A stretch of DNA of 64,000 nt from positions 310,001 to 374,000 of the forward strand of contig JAJEKV010000075.1 in NCBI GenBank assembly GCA_021234155.1. The letters run 5' to 3'. This DNA is from Isoetes taiwanensis (taxonomy: Eukaryota; Streptophyta; Lycopodiopsida; Isoetales; Isoetaceae). The number at the start of each line of letters is the position of its first letter. Positions within the stretch are counted from its first letter, which is position 1. Of this stretch, positions 57,150 to 64,000 are shown in pieces. The translations under genes and the position numbers were made by a program. The notes below the pieces were generated by a model. That model saw only the letters and a list, made by a program, of their open reading frames with translations, had not been told where the DNA came from and made no database searches.

Positions 57150-57960
57150 ATCTAAGATTTAAGGCATTCGTTATTAAGGCATGGCACCTTGTCAATGTCT
57201 TGGACTAATAAAAGTAGGACTCCAAGGATAAGACAACCAAATGCTTGTGTAAGTGCATTGTGCCCTTTGCTAGTTTCAAAAGTATCCAATAGTGCATTAG
57301 TCTCATTTCTACATTCAAACAGATGGACAATGGCACTCTCACCAAGATCAGAATATTGCATGTGCATGTATTAACCTTCCTAGATGATTAGATCTCATGC
57401 AATTGATATCTTCCATCTAGATTTGTTAGAGACAACATTTCTCCACATAGTTTACCACCATGCCAATGGCATTTTGTAGAACTTTATTTCTGAAACAAAA
57501 CTGGAGGCTTAGTTAGGATGAAGTTGATCTAGTCTAGCACTAGACCTGTCCCGTGACGGACCGTTAAAGGGCATTTTGAAGGTTCACAAAAAAAATCATA
57601 TAAAATCGAGGGCACAAAAACTAGCGAAGCCCTTTCTAGAAGCTCATATATAGCAGTCATGTTTCACATGAAAAATTCGCAAAAACATATCAGCTTCCAT
57701 TCTTGTGAGTTATGCTCTAGCAAACCCAAAGGGTTTTAGTGCCAAAGCTTCATGTTCATACAAAGTAAAACTATCTTGATGAAAAGCTTTTTTTGGTTAT
57801 AATGTTATTTTTCTAGACAAGATATAGAGCAAGGCACAAAAAACTGCATCTCAATTCGAAGTCTGTGAAGGAAGATAAAGCAATTCAAAAAATTCAGGGT
57901 CAAAACTATCTTCTACCTTCTGAGACCTAGAACTGGTTCCCATAAAGCAGTTGTGATATA
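57150..57960. other. No gene recognised
   Basis: Contains 'ctagcactagacctgtc' at about 57535, whose complement recurs at 61061 ('gacaggtctagtgctag'); probably the edge of a dispersed repeat. Otherwise short frames. Confidence 0.4.
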
Positions 57961-57967
57961 AAAACAA

Positions 57968-58949
57968 GGGAAAATTGTAAAAATGCCTTTGTATTTTCTT
58001 GTAATTATTGAAATGCCCCTGTATTTTCATTATTTGTCAAAATACCCCTTTAGCGAACCTGTTCCCTGTAGCAACCCCTGTAGCGAACCTGTTTCTTATA
58101 CTCGTCGTTTCTTACTTCTGCACAAATTGATTACTTCCTCTCTTTTGTGTGCTCTAAGTTACACCATAAGCTTCAACAGAGTAGCAAATTTTAGCAAATT
58201 GTAGCACCATTCCCAATGCTTGAAGGAGCAACAAATTTCAGAACTCAAACTCTTGGAGACCGAATTACGGCTAAGGAGAAATTCCGCCAGATACGTCAGG
58301 AGGAAGACTCTTCAGGATACCCAGTACAAATGGGCAGATTGAGGTTCTCAACTACGACAGTATAATTTAGGCCTCTAAGGATAGAATTGCAAATTCAAAG
58401 AGCAGATTCCTGCAGGACTTATGGCAAATCCGAATTAAAGAATAGATTTTTCTGCAAATTTCTATTCGACTTTATGGGCATTAAATGGACTCGTTTGAAG
58501 TACTTTGCATTAGGATAACTTAGAATCCACAAAGGACAAACTTCAGGAATGCCTTTTTTTCTTCAATTGGATCATCATAACTAGTTTTAATCTCTGTTAT
58601 TCTTGCAAACCAAATGCTTAAAGTGTCGGATTTGATAAAATACAGTGTCGATTTTACACAAAAATAGGATCCAAATATGAAGCTCGAATGCTTGCTAATG
58701 AAGAACACGAGTACAACTCAAGCATTTAGATTCTAAGCAACCATATCGATTATAGAATGAGATCGATTATAGAATAAGAACAACGAAGAACCAGGCAAAT
58801 TTGACAATTAAACAAGTTTGCTACAGGGAACAGGTTCGCTACAGGGGTTGCTACACGGAACAGGTTTGCTAAAGGGGTATTTTGAGAAAAATGAAAATAC
58901 AGGGGCATTTCAATAATTACAAGAAAATGGGCATTTTTACAATTTTCCC
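57968..58949. mobile_element. Mutator-type MITE (or small Pack-MULE), 982 bp
   Basis: Terminal inverted repeats of about 140 bp begin GGGAAAATTGTAAAAATGCC, a common plant MULE end. They include 'tgtaattattgaaatgcccc', 'tcaaaatacccctttagc' and 'ctgtagc.aacc' on both sides. The 9-bp flanks TAAAAACAA and TAAAAATAA differ at one base, fitting the 9-bp Mutator duplication. The interior (58130-58800) has a short coding-like stretch (EQQISELKLLETELRLRRNS, about 58225) that could be captured. No MURA transposase is present. Confidence 0.8.
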
Positions 58950-58959
58950 TAAAAATAAC

Positions 58960-61900
58960 AACTTTCAAAAGGAGATTAATTTTGAGTTCAAATTTGGCAT
59001 ATAAGTAGTTCACGAGGTTCTCCATCCTAGAAAAATGTTTGTTGAGTTTGAATTTGATGTTTTGACTTTTACTTCTATTTTCAATTTTTAAGAATTTATA
59101 CAAATGGATAACATTGCTACATATGACTCTAGATTATCCTACAAGAAATCATATTATGAAAGTTTATAAGGATGTGAAACCAATGCAAAAACAATCTCGT
59201 GAAAAGAGCAAAAGGCATGATAAAAAAGAAATAAAAAACAATATCTATACCTGCCTATTATTGGTCCATAGTTCACTCAAAAATCAATAATCTCCTTATG
59301 TTAGTCCATTATAAGTTGAGTTTTGGGACACAAGTAACTCCTAGACCACTTTGTTCACAAAAAATATTTGTTGCTCATTATCTTGAGGATTGTACTAGAA
59401 TAGATAGCATCAATTATATTATGTCTTCCATGTTTATTCTAGATTTGTACCTTAAAGTGTGATTTTACAAAATCACATCCTCAAAATATCTCATATCAAG
59501 AAACCAATTCAAAAAGAACCAAGGAAAAATATGAAAAACTTTTACCATAAAAAATCAAGATAGACCGCTATCTGTAGTCCAGTTGCAGACCATCATTGGT
59601 CCAAATGACTGAAAGTTTAAAAATCACTAATGCCGCCACCTTAATCCATTTTGATCTCAACTTTTGCATGTAGTTTACTCGTATGATTCTCCATGGGACA
59701 AAATTATTTGATTAGGTTAGCTTGTATAATTTAAGGGTAAGGTTGAAGCACAAAGAATTGAGAATTTATGGGGTACTTATGGCCAATTGAACCTACATGG
59801 ACTTTCACTTACACCTTTCAAAAATCATGTGATCGAAGCTAAAAAACCATAGTATCATTCTATGGGGCAAAATGGATAAGACTAGTGAGAGATATATGCT
59901 CTATACAATTGGTCATGGACCATAAATGGTTATGCGTGCTTATATAAATTAAAACCTTAGAAATAACATGCAACTAGAGATTTCTATTGCTAAGAAAGGT
60001 TCACATCCATGAAAAATATAATATACATGAAAGATAACCTATGTGTAACATTATTCTACTAAGACGACAATGCTTTATAGCAGTAACACAGATATGAAGT
60101 TTAGGCTAGTAAGAAATAAGCAGATTTCTTGGTATTTTTTTTCAATAAGACCATACAACCTATATAGGAAATCTCTATATATGTCATTTCACATATTGTC
60201 AACTATTTTAAAGGCTTATTTAGGGAAAGGTAGTGTCTCTTTCTATGAAACAAAGAAGCATATATGAAATGCCATATGGTCTATTTATATATTGTCATGG
60301 CTAAAACTTCACAACGTCCACTTGAAATCATCAATAAACATCACTAACTATAATCATTGTGGAGTTTTGAACCTATAATTGTGGAGTTGACTCAACGTTT
60401 TATGCTCTAATATGTTAATCCGGCTGCTGTACATCATGCTTGAAGTCCAAAAATTGCATGGTTATATCCTAATCACACTATATATAAGTTGATAAAAGTT
60501 ATATTCTATGTAGATATAAGTAGAACGCATCATTTATTACCCTCATGGTATTATGAATGGTTGTTATTGGAGCATTTTAACATATACTTTTGTCCAGAAT
60601 TCTGTATAATAGATTCTTTTAGTAAATATTGAGGTTAACATGACTTATGAACACTCCAAACAATCATGAAACTATATCTCGTATAGTTAGCAACTCATGG
60701 CCACAAGAATTAAGTCAAAACTTGTTATAATAAGAGAGGAATAATTCTTGAACCTCAAACAGACTTTTTGACCAAAATAGGGTTTGGCGTTTTCCATCGA
60801 TGTTAGATGATAGCAAAAAAACATGGGAACATAAAACTCAATGTATTCTATCATAAACAGGCAAATACCTCCACTCTAATGTTTGAGCAGTCACCACAAA
60901 GTATAGGTGATTTTGAAATTCTCAAAGATCATTATGAAACAAGTGAAGACTCAAATGGTTGCGGTTACAAAATTGATTTTTTTTTTTTGTGAATTACATG
61001 GATTTAAGTGGCAGAGGTCATGTGGGCCAGTTCTGGTCCATGGATCAGGAATGGTCCCAGAGACAGGTCTAGTGCTAGAAGAATTTAAATCATGTGCCAG
61101 CTATCCAAGTTCCTTTTCTATGGCTAGTTTGCTTACAAATTAAGCATGAAACACATACTCGTGTGAACATAAATTTACCCTGATTGATCATCTCTTACAA
61201 GCATCAAATCTCCATTCTCATCCCCAATGTAAGAACATAATCAGAGCCATTACCTAAACTTGCTTTGCTATGGATCAGAAACTTATGTTTATCATGTACA
61301 AATGGCCGAAATATAAGTGTACATTGCACAAGACATGCGGGCCTCATTCAAGCTGAGAGCAAGGAGTTAACTTTGCAAGAGCATCAAGCTTGCCTATGTC
61401 CTTACAACTGCATCCAAACAAGATGGTCGCAATAGCTTAAGAAACCCACATCTATTTAACAGTTTGTCAGTGGAGAAATTTAGGGGCCTATACGCTCAAC
61501 TTGAAAAATACAAGAGCCATAACTTTTGCAGGATGTAAAGGTAAAGGTACACGAATTGTTTATGGATATCTTCAAGCTTTGAACGAAGTGCCAAAAGTAG
61601 AGTGACGTGCAAAAAGATGTATCTCACTTTGGTAAAATCCGAAGTCAGTCAGCAACTCCTGTGGGCTTGAACATGTGCTAAAACATCAAATTCGGCGGAA
61701 CCTGCCGAAAATGTTAATGATCAAATCACATGAGCAACTCTGTTGTATTGCCAATGGCAGCTACAACAGACGGTCCTTGCAATTGTTCCATATTTACCAC
61801 TGGGAGCTTTCCCAATACTACAACCTCCGCATGGATGCTCATTATTTGCCTGCACAATATGCATAAGTTTCTATGTTCCATTAATACTGCAAGGCAACAA

Positions 61901-62340
61901 GAACTAACTAACTATTGCAATGTTAAATCAGATTCCTTAAAATAAATTCTATATCTAGCATTTTGACCTAATATCATATGATACAATGGAAGGTAGGAAG
62001 AGTAAGATGAAAGAACAGAGTTGAGTGACGCAAACCTCAGTAGCAGCTAACTTAAATTTTTAAACAAATTTGCTAACCACTCCAGGTTCTTCATAAGTGA
62101 AAAATACATGTCTTATCAAATATGATGCATTTCACCTGGAAGTGAATAAAAAATATTAAAAAGCTGTCGTCCAGAAAAGCTATAAATTGCAATAAATTTC
62201 ACCTTCTATGCACTCTCAAGTGAGTGCCCATCCTTGACCAAGATTCCTTGTGCTACACCTTCTCCCAGTAGCCAACCATAACAACAATTACCAGAACTGA
62301 GATGCCAAATTGAAATGCAAACTCAAACTCATCCATTAAA
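58960..62340. other. Long gene-poor stretch
   Basis: AT-rich, stops in every frame. At 61735-61849 on the minus strand two frames are open after a 'tattgtgcag' acceptor-like site, but neither is recognisable. No repeats longer than about 18 bp were noticed apart from the 'gacaggtctagtgctag' word at 61061. Confidence 0.4.
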
Positions 62341-62435
62341 ATCAGAATCCATGATTTAGGGTATGAGCATTTTTTTCCGGTTGTGTACCATGCCAACCAC
62401 GATGGTTTTTTCTACGCCCGATTTGGGTTGGGCTC

Positions 62436-62850
62436 CAATGGAAACCTCCCCAACTTTCCCTGGAAACCTCCCCAATTTTCCCTGGAAACCTCCCCAACTT
62501 TCTCTGGAAACCTCCCCCACTTTCCTGGAAACCTCCCCAACTTTCTCCATATTAGAAAACAGGGGAGGTTTCCATGGAAACCTCCCCAGCTTTCTTGGAT
62601 GACCTGGGGAGGTTTCCAATTAAGAAAACAGGGGAGGTTTCCAGGGAAAGGTGGGGAGGCTTCCACAAAAGAAAAAAAGAAAAGGCTCTTTAATTTTGCA
62701 CGAAGACCAAGACTAGCCCCCGTGCATCTCGATCCTCGTGCGTTGCAGTCCATCGGTGGTTGCCAACATTAATGACTATTTTTTATTTTTTTAAATATTT
62801 TATGGAAAGCTCCCCAACTTTCCAAAGAAACTAGGGGAGGTTTCCACAAA
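62436..62850. repeat. Minisatellite 'tggaaacctccccaactttc' in both orientations
   Basis: Five forward units (22-24 bp each) at 62436-62545 are followed by a mixed region where the unit appears as 'ggggaggtttcca' and as its complement around 'ggtttccatggaaacc' (about 62569). More inverted units run to about 62665 and a separate pair lies at about 62800-62845. The whole can fold back on itself. Confidence 0.85.
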
Positions 62851-62947
62851 ATGTATGTTCTCTCTTGTTTGGAAAATATGATACTCTAAACTTCTTAACT
62901 TCATATAGCACAATGACACCATAGATTAGCCAAAGAAGGCTTTCAAA

Positions 62948-63100
62948 AAAGATATTTGTGTTGGTAGCAGTCTGATAGTCATGTATTTGAAATGTGGATC
63001 ACTTACAGAGGCAAATTATCTGTTTGATCACCTGGAAGTTCAAGATGTTGTATCATGGAATGCATTAATTTCAAGATATGTTGAGCATGAAGCTGCATAC
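62948..63100 (+). pseudogene. PPR gene fragment
   Basis: The frame reads VGSSLIVMYLKCGSLTEANY, then LFDHLEVQDVVSWNALISRY, about one and a half PPR motifs. These match the 'NTLVDMYAKCGS...A..VFD.M..RDVVSWNALI.GY' consensus. The reading then runs into a 52-bp tandem duplication and a stop at 63232. It is unrelated in position to the PPR gene at 35.5-37.7 kb, so it is a separate truncated copy. Confidence 0.75.
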
Positions 63101-63204
63101 ATGAAGCTGGTGATCATGCAATTGTCATACATTTTTGCAATACCAAGGTCACATGAAGCTGGTGATCATGCAATTGTCATACATTTTTGCAATACCAAGG
63201 TCAC
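63101..63204. repeat. Tandem duplication, 52 bp x 2
   Basis: 'atgaagctggtgatcatgca' through 'aataccaaggtcac', twice without visible differences, immediately after the PPR fragment. Confidence 0.9.
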
Positions 63205-63234
63205 ATGGATTACGTCTACATTGCACCTCTGATA

Positions 63235-64000
63235 ATGTTCATTCTCGAAAATAGGAGAATTAAGATGGATGGGTAATCACAATAAACTGTTCCATTCAAC
63301 TGTGCCTCAACTGAAAGGCATTTGAAAGGCCACAAACATAGATTCGCCTGTCATTTTTTCCTATAGTCCATATTATATGTAATACTTTATACTTGTATTT
63401 CTACTATAACATTGTGTATAGAAATAGTTAAGGTCCACATTATGGTAATGGTTAACTTAATGAATATGCTTTCTTATCGTCAAAATTTAATACTTGTCAA
63501 CCATCAACGAGTATATCCAAAAAATTTTTGAATACTTCTTCAATGCATTCTGTATACACGAATTTTTTGGGCAGGGAAGAGAGATCTCATCTCAAACCTG
63601 TGCTGAGTCGATTCGCATTGCTGAGGCTATCAAAAACCCTTTTGATCTTTCAATCAAAAGACCCTTGACCCGGATTACAGTAGCAGAGCATGTCCAGATG
63701 TCGGATAACTCAAGCCCAGAGATTGGATAAGTCAGATTACAGTGAGAGCAGGCCCAGTGGATCGTTGGCTCCATAAACCGAGACCAAAGGTTACAGCCCA
63801 GAGAGCAGGCGCAGAGGATCCATACCCAGAGATCGTTATCCCATAAACCCGGGTAGCATGAGCTGAATGAAATGAATCTGAATTTTAAAGCTGAATCCGA
63901 AATATGAGATCCCAATTTCCGGCATATAATTGCGAATCTGACAACAATTTCAATGGATCGCTGAAAAACCATCCAAAGCTGTAATCCGGCACAAATTTGA
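63235..64000. other. No gene recognised to the end of the window
   Basis: Contains 'cagcccagag' and 'gcaggc.cag.ggatc' words repeated at 63712-63825. A 126-codon minus-strand frame (63592-63972) spans them and has no known motif. Confidence 0.4.

Noticed and set aside
57530-57560. Third Helitron 3' end (hairpin-like 'gtcccgtgacggac' near CTAG)
   Set aside because: The stem is imperfect and the sequence shared with 61061 continues past the CTAG, so it is not a true terminus.
61735-61849. Minus-strand exon, either Cys-rich (NEHPCGGCSIGKAPSGKYG) or MSIHAEVVVLGKLPVVNMEQ
   Set aside because: Two frames are open after the same acceptor-like site and neither has a recognisable family or a matching donor.
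63592-63972. 126-codon minus-strand frame near the window end
   Set aside because: Spans short repeated words, has no motif, and lacks any splice or promoter context that could be judged here.
1-64000. CRISPR arrays, bacterial operons, rRNA genes or organelle insertions
   Set aside because: None seen. Repeats here are microsatellites, minisatellites and transposons, and gene structures are those of a plant nuclear genome.

Overview
The window is nuclear DNA of a land plant. It holds split genes with GT-AG introns, a nuclear P-L-S pentatricopeptide-repeat (PPR) gene and fragments of BAHD-acyltransferase, LRR-receptor and PPR genes. It also holds most of the plant transposon superfamilies: CACTA, PIF/Harbinger, hAT, Mutator, Helitron, LINE and tRNA-derived SINE. 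Gene density is very low and much of the DNA is nested repeats. The LINE type and PPR style suggest a non-flowering vascular plant such as a fern; this is an impression, not something the sequence proves.

Layout. 0-2.8 kb: degenerate copies of a GC-rich repeat of about 1.1 kb. 2.84-10.33 kb: a CACTA-like transposon. Its subterminal arrays are rich in a CGTCGCATGCGACG-type palindrome. It carries a frame-broken protein-kinase-like gene (5' leader introns, one containing an 800-nt pyrimidine tract) and a second split gene (about 7.5-9.58 kb) whose 3' half reconstructs cleanly across four introns. 10.3-13.1 kb: a decayed LINE on the minus strand. 16.5-21.15 kb: a minus-strand split gene for a seven-helix membrane protein resembling the N-terminal half of plant RGS1, with one in-frame stop. 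A Helitron terminus lies in its last intron. 22-24.7 kb: T-rich DNA with a minisatellite and a strong hairpin. 24.97-30.33 kb: a near-complete LINE with 5' monomers, ORF1, endonuclease, reverse transcriptase and zinc knuckle, and an (ATTCT)n tail. 30.35-31.7 kb: local duplications. 31.8-32.75 kb: a broken coding fragment with a two-pair cysteine motif.

35.5-37.67 kb (minus): the PPR gene, the best single ORF here, with a stop inside its E-domain. 38.135-40.889 kb: a PIF/Harbinger-type element (TAA target duplication) carrying BAHD and LRR gene fragments. 42-50.5 kb: SINE-like and short retroposon copies with microsatellite tails, and three possible exons of an unknown gene (46.66-48.72 kb). 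51.211-53.223 kb: a hAT-type foldback element with a perfect 8-bp target duplication. 54.81-54.84 kb: a second Helitron 3' end with the same hairpin core. 57.968-58.949 kb: a Mutator-type MITE. 62.4-62.9 kb: a palindromic minisatellite. 62.95-63.2 kb: a PPR gene fragment.

Most coding sequence has been duplicated, carried or broken by transposons. The main themes are gene-fragment capture (kinase-like gene in CACTA; BAHD and LRR fragments in Harbinger) and a LINE whose 3' end resembles that of nearby short retroposons. All assignments come from reading the sequence; no database search was run.
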